This document shows, one piece after another, positions 1 through 7,760 of a stretch of 64,000 nucleotides of DNA. The translations under genes and the position numbers were made by a program. A model generated the notes under the pieces. The model was not told where the DNA came from. It saw nothing but the letters and a program-made list of their open reading frames with translations, and did no database searches. The stretch is from NCBI RefSeq assembly GCF_047160095.1, contig NZ_AP038785.1, positions 1,550,001-1,614,000 on the forward strand, written 5' to 3'. The stretch is from Rodentibacter abscessus. Its GTDB lineage: Bacteria > Pseudomonadota > Gammaproteobacteria > Enterobacterales > Pasteurellaceae. Positions within the stretch are counted from its first letter, which is position 1. Every line of letters starts with the position of its first letter.

Positions 1-173
1 AAACCTTCACGAGGAGAGAAAGTTAGTTGACCATTATCATGTTTAACTTCAACTGAATTATGAATTGTGCGAGATAACTCGCCATTTTTACCTTTTACTG
101 TTAATAACTGTCCGTCGAGTTTAACATCAACTCCGGCAGGAATACTAACAGGTGCTTTTGCAACACGAGACAT
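1..173 (-). CDS. rplF: 50S ribosomal protein L6, N-terminal part (cut by window edge)
   Basis: The first 57 codons of ribosomal protein L6, a primary 23S rRNA-binding protein of the large subunit near the GTPase-associated region. The reading starts MSRVAKAPVSIPAGVDVKL, typical of bacterial L6, and continues open to the window edge. It follows rpsH by 15 bp, the normal spc operon order. The start is an ATG preceded by an AGGTAGGAAG-type ribosome binding site just upstream. Confidence 0.95.
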   Translation of the reverse strand, partial: MSRVAKAPVSIPAGVDVKLDGQLLTVKGKNGELSRTIHNSVEVKHDNGQLTFSPREG

Positions 174-188
174 CTTCCTACCTCTCTA

Positions 189-581
189 CTAAGCTACATA
201 ACAGATGATCTCACCGCCTAAACCCTCTTGACGGGCTTTGCGGTCAGTCATTACACCTTTAGATGTAGAAACGACAGCAACACCTAATCCACCCATTACT
301 TTCGGTAACTCGTCTTTACGTTTATAAATACGAAGACCAGGACGGCTTACGCGTTGGATGCTTTCTACAACCGGCTTACCTTGGAAATATTTTAAAACAA
401 TTTCCAATTCAGGTTTTACGCCTTCTAAAACTTTAACGCTTTCAACATAACCTTCTTCAGCTAATACATTGGCAATTGCCACTTTTAGCTTGGATGAAGG
501 CATACTGATCGCAACTTTGTTCGCAGCTTGACCGTTACGAATACGGGTCAGCATATCTGCGATTGGATCTTGCATACTCAT
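189..581 (-). CDS. rpsH: 30S ribosomal protein S8
   Basis: Full-length S8 (130 residues, the usual size). S8 binds the central domain of 16S rRNA early in small-subunit assembly, and in E. coli it represses the spc operon by binding its mRNA near rplE. The protein opens MSMQDPIADMLTRIRNGQAA and closes with the conserved GGLGVAVVSTSKGVMTDRKA and GGEIICYVA blocks. It sits between rpsN and rplF as in other gammaproteobacteria. The start is preceded by a strong GGAGAGAAAG-like site. Confidence 0.97.
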   Translation of the reverse strand: MSMQDPIADMLTRIRNGQAANKVAISMPSSKLKVAIANVLAEEGYVESVKVLEGVKPELEIVLKYFQGKPVVESIQRVSRPGLRIYKRKDELPKVMGGLGVAVVSTSKGVMTDRKARQEGLGGEIICYVA

Positions 582-616
582 TGTACTTTCTCTCCGATTC
601 CAAAATAAAGTGGTTA

Positions 617-922
617 TTACCAGCTAGCTTTTTTAAGGCCTGGGATCTCACCGCGCATTGCAGCTTCACGAACCTTAATACGGCTTAAACCGAACTTACG
701 AAGAACACCGTGAGGGCGTCCTGTTTGGCGGCAACGGTTACGTTGACGAGACGGACTGGAATCACGTGGTAAAGTTTGTAACTTTAACACTGCATTCCAA
801 CGTTCTTCGTCAGAGGCATTTACATCAGAAATGATGTTTTTCAACGCGACACGTTTCGCATAGAATTTTTCAGCCAATTTAACGCGTTTTACATCGCGTG
901 CTTTCATTGATTGTTTAGCCAT
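617..922 (-). CDS. rpsN: 30S ribosomal protein S14, zinc-independent long form
   Basis: S14 (101 residues) binds the head of the small subunit. This is the long form: it lacks the paired CxxC zinc motifs of short S14 and ends with the conserved GRPHGVLRKFGLSRIKVREA and PGLKKASW blocks. It lies 11 bp after rplE in the spc operon and 35 bp before rpsH. Confidence 0.97.
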   Translation of the reverse strand: MAKQSMKARDVKRVKLAEKFYAKRVALKNIISDVNASDEERWNAVLKLQTLPRDSSPSRQRNRCRQTGRPHGVLRKFGLSRIKVREAAMRGEIPGLKKASW

Positions 923-933
923 TATAACCTGCC

Positions 934-1473
934 TTATTTACGGAATGGGAAATTAAAGGCAGCAAGTAGTGCTTGACCTTCTTCATCATTCTTAGCAGTA
1001 GTTGTGATAGTGATATCTAAACCACGCACACGATCTACTTTATCGTAATCGATTTCAGGGAAGATGATTTGCTCACGCACACCCATGCTGTAGTTACCAC
1101 GACCATCAAATGATTTCGCACTTAAACCGCGGAAGTCACGAATACGTGGAACAGCAATTGTAATTAAACGTTCAAAGAACTCCCACATACGCTCACCGCG
1201 TAGTGTTACTTTACAACCGATCGGATACCCCTGACGGATCTTAAAGCCAGCAACAGATTTACGAGCTTTAGTTACTAAAGGTTTTTGACCGCTAATTGCC
1301 GTTAAATCCGCTACTGCGTTGTCTAGCAATTTCTTGTCGGTCAATGCTTCACCCACCCCCATATTCAGGGTAATCTTTTCGATTCGTGGGACTTGCATGA
1401 CAGATTTGTAGCCGAATTTATTTTTTAATTCGTTTACTACTTGATCTCTGTAGTAATCATGCAGTTTCGCCAT
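934..1473 (-). CDS. rplE: 50S ribosomal protein L5
   Basis: L5 (179 residues, normal length) binds 5S rRNA and forms part of the central protuberance. It starts MAKLHDYYRDQVVNELKNKF and carries the conserved VPRIRDFRGLSAKSFDGRGN segment and the TITTTAKNDEEGQALLAAF end. It follows rplX by 17 bp; in E. coli this junction is the S8 repressor target, though I did not fold the local RNA here. Confidence 0.97.
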   Translation of the reverse strand: MAKLHDYYRDQVVNELKNKFGYKSVMQVPRIEKITLNMGVGEALTDKKLLDNAVADLTAISGQKPLVTKARKSVAGFKIRQGYPIGCKVTLRGERMWEFFERLITIAVPRIRDFRGLSAKSFDGRGNYSMGVREQIIFPEIDYDKVDRVRGLDITITTTAKNDEEGQALLAAFNFPFRK

Positions 1474-1490
1474 CGCATTACTCCAGTTTG

Positions 1491-1802
1491 TTAGATAATT
1501 TCATTGTTAGATTTGAAGAAACGCACTTTTTTGCCGTCTTCGAATCTAAAACCTACACGGTCAGCTTTGTTTGTTTTCGGATTGAAAATCGCAACATTTG
1601 AAGCGTCAATCGCCGCTTCTTTTTTCACTAAACCGCCGGCTTTACCCAATGCAGGAACCGGTTTTTCGTGTTTAGTAATAATGTTGATACCTTCAACAAA
1701 CACCTTACCATTTGGTAACACTTTAGTTACCTTGCCACGCTTGCCTTTGTCTTTACCAGCAAGCACGATTACTTCATCGTTTTGACGAATTTTTGCAGCC
1801 AT
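1491..1802 (-). CDS. rplX: 50S ribosomal protein L24
   Basis: L24 (103 residues) is an assembly initiator of the 50S subunit that binds near the 5' end of 23S rRNA. The N-terminal KOW motif is visible (NDEVIVLAGKDKGKRGKVTK, residues about 8-27). It lies 13 bp after rplN with a good ribosome binding site. An open frame on the opposite strand is a shadow. Confidence 0.97.
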   Translation of the reverse strand: MAAKIRQNDEVIVLAGKDKGKRGKVTKVLPNGKVFVEGINIITKHEKPVPALGKAGGLVKKEAAIDASNVAIFNPKTNKADRVGFRFEDGKKVRFFKSNNEII

Positions 1803-1815
1803 TTCTCACTTCTCC

Positions 1816-2187
1816 TTACAGTACTTCTGGTGCCAAAGAAATGATCTTCATAAACTTCTCAGAACGAAGTTCACGAGTCACAGGTCCAAAAATACGAGTA
1901 CCGATAGGTTGCTCGGTGTTATTGTTTAAAATTACACAAGCATTACCATCGAAGCGAATGACTGATCCATCTGGGCGACGAACACCCTTCTTGGTGCGCA
2001 CAACCACTGCTTTTAACACATCACCTTTTTTCACTTTACCACGTGGAATTGCTTCTTTTACGGTAATTTTGATGATGTCGCCAATTGCAGCATAACGACG
2101 GTGCGATCCACCTAGAACCTTGATACACATTACGCTGCGAGCGCCTGAATTATCAGCAACATCCAGCATAGTCTGTTCTTGGATCAT
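1816..2187 (-). CDS. rplN: 50S ribosomal protein L14, first gene of the spc operon
   Basis: L14 (123 residues) lies at the subunit interface and contacts L19 and 16S rRNA. It opens MIQEQTMLDVADNSGARSVM and ends FMKIISLAPEVL, both diagnostic. It is the first gene of the spc cluster. In E. coli the S10 operon (ending in rpsQ) lies immediately upstream; here the upstream neighbour is tusB, so the spc operon is detached from S10 and has its own promoter at about 2266-2294. Confidence 0.97.
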   Translation of the reverse strand: MIQEQTMLDVADNSGARSVMCIKVLGGSHRRYAAIGDIIKITVKEAIPRGKVKKGDVLKAVVVRTKKGVRRPDGSVIRFDGNACVILNNNTEQPIGTRIFGPVTRELRSEKFMKIISLAPEVL

Positions 2188-2265
2188 ATTAGTGCTCCGT
2201 TAAGTTTAAAAAAACACCCTTTCGGGACGAACCTGCTTACATCATACAGATGCAAGAGGTTGCGG

Positions 2266-2294
2266 AATATAGCACAAAGCACTAGGTAAATCAA
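2266..2294 (-). promoter_or_regulatory. Candidate sigma-70 promoter of the spc operon
   Basis: Read on the minus strand: a TTGATT -35 hexamer (2289-2294), a 17-bp spacer and a TATATT -10 hexamer (2266-2271). It lies about 80 bp upstream of rplN, leaving a leader that includes a small CCC-GAAA-GGG hairpin followed by a T run (around 2207-2226), which could act as an attenuator. The spacing and matches are good, but the call is by eye. Confidence 0.6.
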
Positions 2295-2348
2295 TAAGAT
2301 TTATGTACACAAAAGACGAAAAGAAAAATAATAGGAGAAAGCATTGGT

Positions 2349-2636
2349 TTATAAGGCGATTTGTGGAAAATATTGCTCGGTAATATCCACAAAATGAGAT
2401 AAAGAAATTAATCTAATTTGGTTTCCTTTGGGTAAAAGTGCGGTTAAATTTCTTGCCAAAATATCTTGTTCCAAAGCAAAGCAATATCCTTTACAATTTT
2501 CAAAATATTGAGGTGATTTTATCGCCAATAGTACCCCATCTTGCCAAAGCACAACGGCATCCTTTTCAGTGATATGTGAAAAATAATCGGCCAGTTCATC
2601 ATTGTTGTAAACGGCTTTAGAAAAGCAGTAGAGCAT
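2349..2636 (-). CDS. tusB: Sulfurtransferase complex subunit TusB (DsrH family)
   Basis: A 95-residue protein starting MLYCFSKAVYNNDELADYF, of the DsrH/TusB family. TusB joins TusC and TusD in a heterohexamer that relays persulfide sulfur from TusA to TusE, and on to MnmA, for 2-thiouridine at the wobble position of some tRNAs. TusB itself has no catalytic cysteine. It follows tusC by 9 bp as the last gene of the tusDCB run. In E. coli the next gene is rpsL; here it is rplN. Confidence 0.9.
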   Translation of the reverse strand: MLYCFSKAVYNNDELADYFSHITEKDAVVLWQDGVLLAIKSPQYFENCKGYCFALEQDILARNLTALLPKGNQIRLISLSHFVDITEQYFPQIAL

Positions 2637-2645
2637 ATCTATTCC

Positions 2646-3005
2646 TTAAAATGTCAGCAATTTTTCCGCTTGATTCAACTTCATCATCAACGAAGTGCGG
2701 TCAATTTTTTCTGCGGATATAATCAAATTCTCTTCCGCTATGCCTGATTTCTCAAGAGAATCTTGGCAAATAAAGCGTTGCTCAATTTCATACAAATCCA
2801 GCAACTTGAATGTACGAATAAAATCTTTTTGTAGCAAAAGCGCCGGCTGCTGCCCCTTTAGTAAATTAAAAACGCCATCATTAATAAAAAAGACACCGAT
2901 ATCTTGTTCATCACAAAAAGCCGTTGCCGCAAGCAAAGCATCAAGCCCTTCTCGTGAAACGGATGAGCCATGCGGTGCAGAATGAAATAAAAAAGCGATC
3001 TTCAT
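2646..3005 (-). CDS. tusC: Sulfurtransferase complex subunit TusC (DsrF family)
   Basis: A 119-residue DsrE/F-like protein beginning MKIAFLFHSAPHGSSVSREG, the usual size for TusC. It is the non-catalytic partner in the TusBCD sulfur-relay heterohexamer used in tRNA 2-thiolation. Its start overlaps the end of tusD by 4 nt (ATGA), which implies translational coupling and equal stoichiometry. Confidence 0.92.
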   Translation of the reverse strand: MKIAFLFHSAPHGSSVSREGLDALLAATAFCDEQDIGVFFINDGVFNLLKGQQPALLLQKDFIRTFKLLDLYEIEQRFICQDSLEKSGIAEENLIISAEKIDRTSLMMKLNQAEKLLTF

Positions 3006-3382
3006 AATGTTATCACCCTATCTGCTTTTAATGTTGCCGCAATAAACTCACCCAATCCTGAAATAATAAAACCTTTAGCCAAATTAAAATGCGCCGCTTG
3101 TTTTGCCGTTGCTGCATCCACCACGCCACGACGTTGTGAGGCTGCCACACACAGATGTAAGGGTACGCCATACTTCTGAGAAAACACCTGCCAAGATTGC
3201 ATTAAATTTACTTCATCATTGGCGGGATAAACAAAGGCATTGCCGTTGCTCACACCGTCCTGAAAGAAAAAAATCTGTGTGACGATATGTCCTTTTTTAA
3301 TTAGGGATTCCGCAAGTTGATAAGCAAGATAAGCCCCTTGCTTACCATAAACCGGACTTTTTACTGCGAGAACATAGTTCAT
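3002..3382 (-). CDS. tusD: Sulfurtransferase TusD (DsrE family), catalytic subunit
   Basis: The catalytic subunit of the TusBCD complex (126 residues). The conserved active-site cysteine is present at residue 78 in the LCVAASQRRG segment, the same position as in E. coli TusD, where it accepts the persulfide from TusA. The N-terminus (MNYVLAVKSPVYGKQGAYLA) forms the first strand of the DsrE fold. Its start overlaps the yheO stop by one base (TAATG). Confidence 0.94.
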   Translation of the reverse strand: MNYVLAVKSPVYGKQGAYLAYQLAESLIKKGHIVTQIFFFQDGVSNGNAFVYPANDEVNLMQSWQVFSQKYGVPLHLCVAASQRRGVVDAATAKQAAHFNLAKGFIISGLGEFIAATLKADRVITL

Positions 3383-4041
3383 TATTCTTGATCTTGTTTA
3401 ATTTGACGAATATAGAGATAAACGGTATGACGAGAAATATTCAAACGTTCTGCCACCAAATTGATCGCATCTTTAATATCAAAAATGCCCTTTTCATATA
3501 ATGAAGTCACAATTTGGCGATTTTTATTATTATTTGCCAGCGTGCGATCCACATTGACCTCTTCAATTGTTTTCTCAATCGTTTGAGAGACCAATTCTTC
3601 AACGGAACTTGCAAAATTAACCGAAGATTCATCACTCTCAACAACGGGCATAAAAGCTTGAATAAATTGAGAAACCGGCGCATCTAAATTGATATTGATA
3701 CAAAGCAACCCTATCATTCGTTGATTTTTATTACGAATTGCGATAGTAACCGATTTCATCAGCACATTGCCCTTTGCCCTAGTAAAATAAGGCTTAGAGA
3801 CGCTTTCACTTTGCATATTACGTAATGAACGTAAGGCTAAATCAGTGATAGGTGAACCTACTTGGCGGTTGGTATTATGACCGTTTGCAATACAAATCGC
3901 AGAATGTTCGATGTCTTCTAAGGAATGTAAAACAATTTCACAATGCTCACCTATGAGCGCACTAACCCCGTCAACCACTGCTTTGTAAGAATTTAGAATC
4001 GTGCGATCTTCATCTGTGAAAATGTGTTTATCATATAACAT
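3382..4041 (-). CDS. yheO: YheO-family transcriptional regulator (PAS-like domain plus HTH)
   Basis: A 219-residue protein with an N-terminal PAS-like YheO domain (about residues 15-130, including the SLEDIEHSAICIANG segment) and a C-terminal helix-turn-helix (about 182-218, LNISRHTVYLYIRQIKQ). The family is a predicted DNA-binding regulator conserved beside tusDCB; its ligand and targets are not settled. It overlaps tusD by one base, so it is probably cotranscribed with the sulfur-relay genes. Assignment rests on sequence pattern plus synteny. Confidence 0.85.
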   Translation of the reverse strand: MLYDKHIFTDEDRTILNSYKAVVDGVSALIGEHCEIVLHSLEDIEHSAICIANGHNTNRQVGSPITDLALRSLRNMQSESVSKPYFTRAKGNVLMKSVTIAIRNKNQRMIGLLCININLDAPVSQFIQAFMPVVESDESSVNFASSVEELVSQTIEKTIEEVNVDRTLANNNKNRQIVTSLYEKGIFDIKDAINLVAERLNISRHTVYLYIRQIKQDQE

Positions 4042-4116
4042 GAATAGGTTCCAAATCTATGCTAAAAATAACCGCACTTTGTGTGCCAGAGAAAAAATAA
4101 CATTATAATGTAGCAG

Positions 4117-4229
4117 TTGCACAAAGAGAATTTATGTCCAATATTTAATTTGTCATGAGCTTTACGTAAGCACCATTTCATCTACTGGTGCGTTACGGTT
4201 TCGCCTGCACCCTACAGTGATTTGTGCAA
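4117..4229. repeat. Degenerate REP-like palindromic element, copy 1
   Basis: An intergenic element between fkpA and yheO. Its ends are perfect 9-bp inverted repeats (TTGCACAAA at 4117-4125, TTTGTGCAA at 4221-4229). Inside, 4187-4215 read on the minus strand is GTAG followed by an imperfect hairpin, the form of bacterial REP sequences. The left arm has decayed: only a CGTAAGCACC block near 4165-4174 still pairs with the right arm. It is clearly related to the intact copy at 38972-39099. Confidence 0.75.
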
Positions 4230-4257
4230 CTGATAGATAATAATACCGAAAAATAAT

Positions 4258-4283
4258 AAAGCACAAACCAAAGCCTGTGCTTT
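4258..4283 (-). terminator. Rho-independent terminator of fkpA
   Basis: An 8-bp perfect stem (AAAGCACA at 4258-4265, TGTGCTTT at 4276-4283), followed on the minus strand by ATTATTTTTC. It lies just past the fkpA stop and separates fkpA from yheO. Confidence 0.75.
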
Positions 4284-4294
4284 TATCAAACGGA

Positions 4295-5020
4295 TTAATT
4301 TTTTGCTTTCGGATTCACATCTAACACTTCAACTTCAAAATAAAGCGTGGAACTTGGCGGAATAGAAGCGCCGGCGCCTTGTTTACCATAGGCCAACTCG
4401 GGCGGAAGTACTAATTCGATTTTGCCGCCTTTTTTCACTAATTGAAGTCCTTCCGTCCATCCTTTTACCACTTGATCCAAACGAAATTCCGCAGGTTGCC
4501 CACGCTCAACGGAACTATCAAACACTTTGCCGTTAGGTAGCTTACCGGTGTAATGTACTTTGACCGTATCCGTAGGTTTAATGACGTCGCCTTTCCCCGC
4601 TTCAATAACGCGGTATAACAAGCCTGATTGTGTTGTTTTTACACCTTCTTTTTTCACAAAACCCGCACGATATTTATCGCCTTCATCTTGCGCTTTTTGA
4701 GCAATTTCTTTAACTCTTGCTTGCTCACGCGCAATCATTTTTTGCTCAAATTGTTCTAACGTTTTCGCTAGCTCGCCGATTTTTTCTTCATTTAATTTAC
4801 CGCTTAACACATCTGAAACCGCTTTATTGACTTGGGTTTCATTTAATTTAACCTCGCCTTGATCCGCCATTAATTTTGCTTGCGTGATCGAATAAGCAGC
4901 CAACGCATAAGAAACATCGTCATTAAATTTTTTGTCCGCTTTATCATCAGCCAAAACACTTCCGGAAACGACCGCACTTACCACAAACGCAACCAATGAT
5001 AATTTTTGAATTTTTAACAT
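4295..5020 (-). CDS. fkpA: Periplasmic FKBP-type peptidyl-prolyl isomerase FkpA
   Basis: A 241-residue periplasmic folding catalyst and chaperone. A Sec signal peptide covers about residues 1-24 (LVAFVVSAVVSGSVLA, then DDKADKK). An alpha-helical dimerisation domain follows (about 25-120), then a C-terminal FKBP domain (about 140-235) with VKVHYTGKLPNGKVFDSS and LPPELAYGKQGAG. It cis-trans isomerises prolyl bonds in outer-membrane and periplasmic clients. It is divergent from slyX, the standard gammaproteobacterial arrangement. Confidence 0.96.
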   Translation of the reverse strand: MLKIQKLSLVAFVVSAVVSGSVLADDKADKKFNDDVSYALAAYSITQAKLMADQGEVKLNETQVNKAVSDVLSGKLNEEKIGELAKTLEQFEQKMIAREQARVKEIAQKAQDEGDKYRAGFVKKEGVKTTQSGLLYRVIEAGKGDVIKPTDTVKVHYTGKLPNGKVFDSSVERGQPAEFRLDQVVKGWTEGLQLVKKGGKIELVLPPELAYGKQGAGASIPPSSTLYFEVEVLDVNPKAKN

Positions 5021-5055
5021 TTTTATTAATCCTTTATAATAGAAATACGCTGGAT

Positions 5056-5084
5056 AGATTAAATCGGATTTAACCTATTCTCAA
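5056..5084 (-). promoter_or_regulatory. Candidate fkpA promoter
   Basis: On the minus strand: TTGAGA (5079-5084), a 17-bp spacer and TAATCT (5056-5061), about 36 bp upstream of the fkpA ATG, which is preceded by AAAGGA. It matches a sigma-70 promoter only moderately. In enterics fkpA is also under SigmaE control, for which I saw no clear site here. Confidence 0.35.
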
Positions 5085-5111
5085 CTTTTTTTTAAAATTT
5101 AGAGAAAAATT

Positions 5112-5333
5112 ATGCAAATTCAACAAGTGTTAGAAAATCGCATTGCCGAACTTGAAACAAAGGTAACATTTCAAGAACAACTTTTAGAGGAATTAAACCA
5201 AGCATTAGTTCAACAACAATTTGATATGGATAAGATGCAAATGCAATTGCGTTACATTGTAAGTAAATTAAAAGACGTTCAACCTTCAAACATTGCAAGC
5301 CAAGCGGAAGAAACACCACCGCCGCATTACTAA
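5112..5333 (+). CDS. slyX: SlyX family protein
   Basis: A 73-residue, glutamine- and leucine-rich protein (MQIQQVLENRIAELETKVTF) predicted to form a coiled coil over residues 5-55. It ends with the PPHY motif characteristic of SlyX. The function is unknown; it is conserved next to fkpA in gammaproteobacteria. A same-length frame on the other strand is a shadow. Confidence 0.9.
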   Translation: MQIQQVLENRIAELETKVTFQEQLLEELNQALVQQQFDMDKMQMQLRYIVSKLKDVQPSNIASQAEETPPPHY

Positions 5334-5391
5334 TAAATGAGAAACCGGCATCTTTTATTTTCGGCTCATCAACTCACGCCCTAAATCGTTA

Positions 5392-5499
5392 TATAGTGAA
5401 TCAAATTAAGTGAATAGAAAGCCGCAAGCCGAAGACAGTACAAGTAGCACAGCGAGGTGCAGCAATTATCGCCAACGTTTTGAAATTTAATTCACTATA
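5392..5499. repeat. 108-bp MITE-like element, copy 1
   Basis: A non-coding element bounded by near-perfect terminal inverted repeats (TATAGTGAATCAAATT at the left, AAATTTAATTCACTATA at the right). The core block GCCGCAAGCCGAAGACAGTA recurs exactly in the second copy at 45423-45530, which has the same length. It lies between the convergent 3' ends of slyX and ftsP, a typical place for a tolerated insertion. It has no coding capacity and would need a transposase in trans. Confidence 0.8.
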
Positions 5500-5513
5500 A
5501 AATCGACCGCACT

Positions 5514-6926
5514 TTACTGCACGACCATTACACCAATACAACCCATATCCGCCAACATTAAATTGGATGAGCCGAAAATGAAGGGGTAGGTGTTTGAAGA
5601 AAGCCGGTCAAAGCGCACTAGAATTTGCGTTTTGCCTCGTACCCACACCGTATCTTTCCACGCCACTTCACTTTCTTTTGATGCGCCGTTTTCATCGCTT
5701 TCAACAATAAATTTCGCACCTTGAAGACTAAAACCGACGGGTAAAGAAGCGCTCAAAGTCCAGCGTTCTACCGTTCCTTGTTTTGCCACCACATCTACTC
5801 GGCGCGGATCAAAACGCTTTTGGTTAATCAACCCATTGGATACATCTAAGACAAATTCCCGCTCTTGCACCACATTTGCTGCTTTGAGCATTGAAACGGC
5901 ATCCGTGTCAAACTGAACATTCATTTTTTGTGCAAATGCGGAAAGTGCGCCTTGAGGACGCAATTCAAGCACGGTGTTATCTGCCAGCTCCGCAGAAGAG
6001 GAAAAGATATTTTTGATTTTGTCGAAAACACCACGTTTATGTCCGGCAATGAGCGAAACACCATCTCCTTCATTTAGATCAATCAAAATTTCCGTACGTT
6101 CTCCCGGTGCCAATACAAAGGATTTCACAATCTTACCCTGTGGAAGAAAGCCTAAATCTTTGGCAATAACGGTTATGTCTTGATCGTTATCCAAACGTAA
6201 ATCATAGGCTCGTGCTAAAGAGGCATTTACCAAACGCAAACGCACCCAGCCGCGAGGCACATCCAAATAAGGCGCTTCCACCCCATTTACCAACAATCGG
6301 TTACCTACAAAGTGCGGTTGATTTTGTTTGAATAATTGCAAGCCGTCACCATTCAAATCCATATCTTGCAGAATTAACGGAATATCATCTACGCCATATT
6401 TTCGAGGGAGAGGCGATTTCAGGCTTAGCTCATCGTCAATTAACCACATTCCCACTAGTCCGCGATAAGTTTGATAAGCGGAATTTGCCAATGTTGCCGA
6501 ACGATACCAACAAGTTGCAGCGGGTTGATCAATCGGCACAATCGGCGCCCAAGACTCGTCTTTTTTCAGCACTCGGGCGGCACCGCCGAATAATTCACCG
6601 GAAGCCTGTAAACCCTGAATGGAAAGCGAAACGTGCTGCGGTAGGTTATTGTGATAGTTCAGTTTTGCAAAGCTGCCTGATTTAATCTTGATCGTCGGGC
6701 CTAAATAATTGCCGTTAAAGCCCCACACGCTCACTTGGTGCTTTCCGTCCAACTTATAGCCCATCTCTTCCATCGTCAAAATAATCGGGCGACCACGGCG
6801 CACTTCAATTAAAGGCGGTATAACCAATTGAGGACGCGAAGCCGCCATTAAAGGTATCGGTATGGCGGCAAGTGCGGTCGAAATTACCGTTGTTTTTAAT
6901 AATTGACGGCGGGAAAGTTTAGGCAT
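5514..6926 (-). CDS. ftsP: Tat-exported FtsP/SufI, multicopper-oxidase-like division protein
   Basis: A 470-residue cupredoxin-fold protein. FtsP (SufI) stabilises the divisome under stress; it resembles multicopper oxidases but has lost the copper ligands. In agreement, the usual HWHG site is replaced here by NNLPQHVSLS. A twin-arginine signal peptide (SRRQLLKTTVISTALAAIP) starts near residue 5. The open frame extends 17 codons upstream, but the ATG at 6926 puts the Tat motif at the right distance, follows a GGGGAAAG site and gives the family's usual length. It overlaps the plsC stop by 8 nt, so the two are probably one operon. Confidence 0.93.
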   Translation of the reverse strand: MPKLSRRQLLKTTVISTALAAIPIPLMAASRPQLVIPPLIEVRRGRPIILTMEEMGYKLDGKHQVSVWGFNGNYLGPTIKIKSGSFAKLNYHNNLPQHVSLSIQGLQASGELFGGAARVLKKDESWAPIVPIDQPAATCWYRSATLANSAYQTYRGLVGMWLIDDELSLKSPLPRKYGVDDIPLILQDMDLNGDGLQLFKQNQPHFVGNRLLVNGVEAPYLDVPRGWVRLRLVNASLARAYDLRLDNDQDITVIAKDLGFLPQGKIVKSFVLAPGERTEILIDLNEGDGVSLIAGHKRGVFDKIKNIFSSSAELADNTVLELRPQGALSAFAQKMNVQFDTDAVSMLKAANVVQEREFVLDVSNGLINQKRFDPRRVDVVAKQGTVERWTLSASLPVGFSLQGAKFIVESDENGASKESEVAWKDTVWVRGKTQILVRFDRLSSNTYPFIFGSSNLMLADMGCIGVMVVQ

Positions 6927-7674
6927 TTCGGCTTTCCCCGGAAGCTTTTTCGATAGAAGCTTGCGCGACTTCCGCATCTAATTCCGCAATGCGTTTTTCC
7001 ATCAAATCATGACAATACGCTGCTAAATCACGCACCGTTTCTTTAGTGTAACCGCTTGTATCAATAGGCTGCATCATTTCACAAATGACTTTACCATTGT
7101 CCCAACGATTCAAATTAATTTTATTATGTGTTGTTGAACATACCACCGGAATAATCGGTACGCCAGCTGCCACTGCCGCATAAAACGCACCGGTTTTAAA
7201 AGGCAATAAACCGCGCCCGCGACTGCGTGTTCCCTCCGGAAACATCCAAATAGAAAGGTTATCTTTATTAATACGTTCTGCTAACTGTGTCATCGTGCCG
7301 TGTGCTTTAGAGCGATTTTCACGATCAAGAAAAATATTCCCCGTTACCCAATATAAAATCCCGAAGAACGGTACCCAAATCAGGCTTTTTTTCCCCACGC
7401 TCACCGTCCGTGGCAACACCATATAAGAAATCGTTACCATATCGTAGTTATTTTGGTGGTTGCCGATATAAATCGCACGTCCAAGATTTTCTTTATTTTC
7501 AGGAAAGCGATGTTCCACCTGCAATCCGAAAAGCGGATATAAACGCCCGAACCAACGTGCCATCACTCCCACATTGCTCGGATTTTTAAAGCGAATAAAA
7601 GAATAAATCGTGCCAAGCACACAAATGAGAATACAGCAAATCGTTACAATAATAATTCGAGCCAGTTTTAACAT
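6919..7674 (-). CDS. plsC: 1-acyl-sn-glycerol-3-phosphate acyltransferase PlsC
   Basis: An inner-membrane enzyme that acylates lysophosphatidic acid at position 2 to give phosphatidic acid, the second acylation of phospholipid synthesis. Visible features are an N-terminal membrane helix (about 5-27), the catalytic HX4D motif (H73 to D78), the substrate-binding FPEGTRSRGRGLLPFKTGA (from F145) and VPIIPV. The ATG at 7674 has an AGGTG site and matches the family start; the frame runs 23 codons further upstream without support. Length 251 residues. Confidence 0.96.
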   Translation of the reverse strand: MLKLARIIIVTICCILICVLGTIYSFIRFKNPSNVGVMARWFGRLYPLFGLQVEHRFPENKENLGRAIYIGNHQNNYDMVTISYMVLPRTVSVGKKSLIWVPFFGILYWVTGNIFLDRENRSKAHGTMTQLAERINKDNLSIWMFPEGTRSRGRGLLPFKTGAFYAAVAAGVPIIPVVCSTTHNKINLNRWDNGKVICEMMQPIDTSGYTKETVRDLAAYCHDLMEKRIAELDAEVAQASIEKASGESRNA

Positions 7675-7760
7675 ATCAACACCTATAATAAAATTTCGCC
7701 GAAGTATAGCAAATAAGAGGGAATTTTGTGCTAACCTAGACAAAAATTTACGGAAATTTT

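Noticed and set aside
5110..5319. Frame antisense to slyX
   Set aside because: It covers the well-supported slyX gene and has no recognisable domain or ribosome site.
5514..6926. FtsP as an active multicopper oxidase
   Set aside because: The HxH copper-ligand motifs are missing, as in E. coli SufI.
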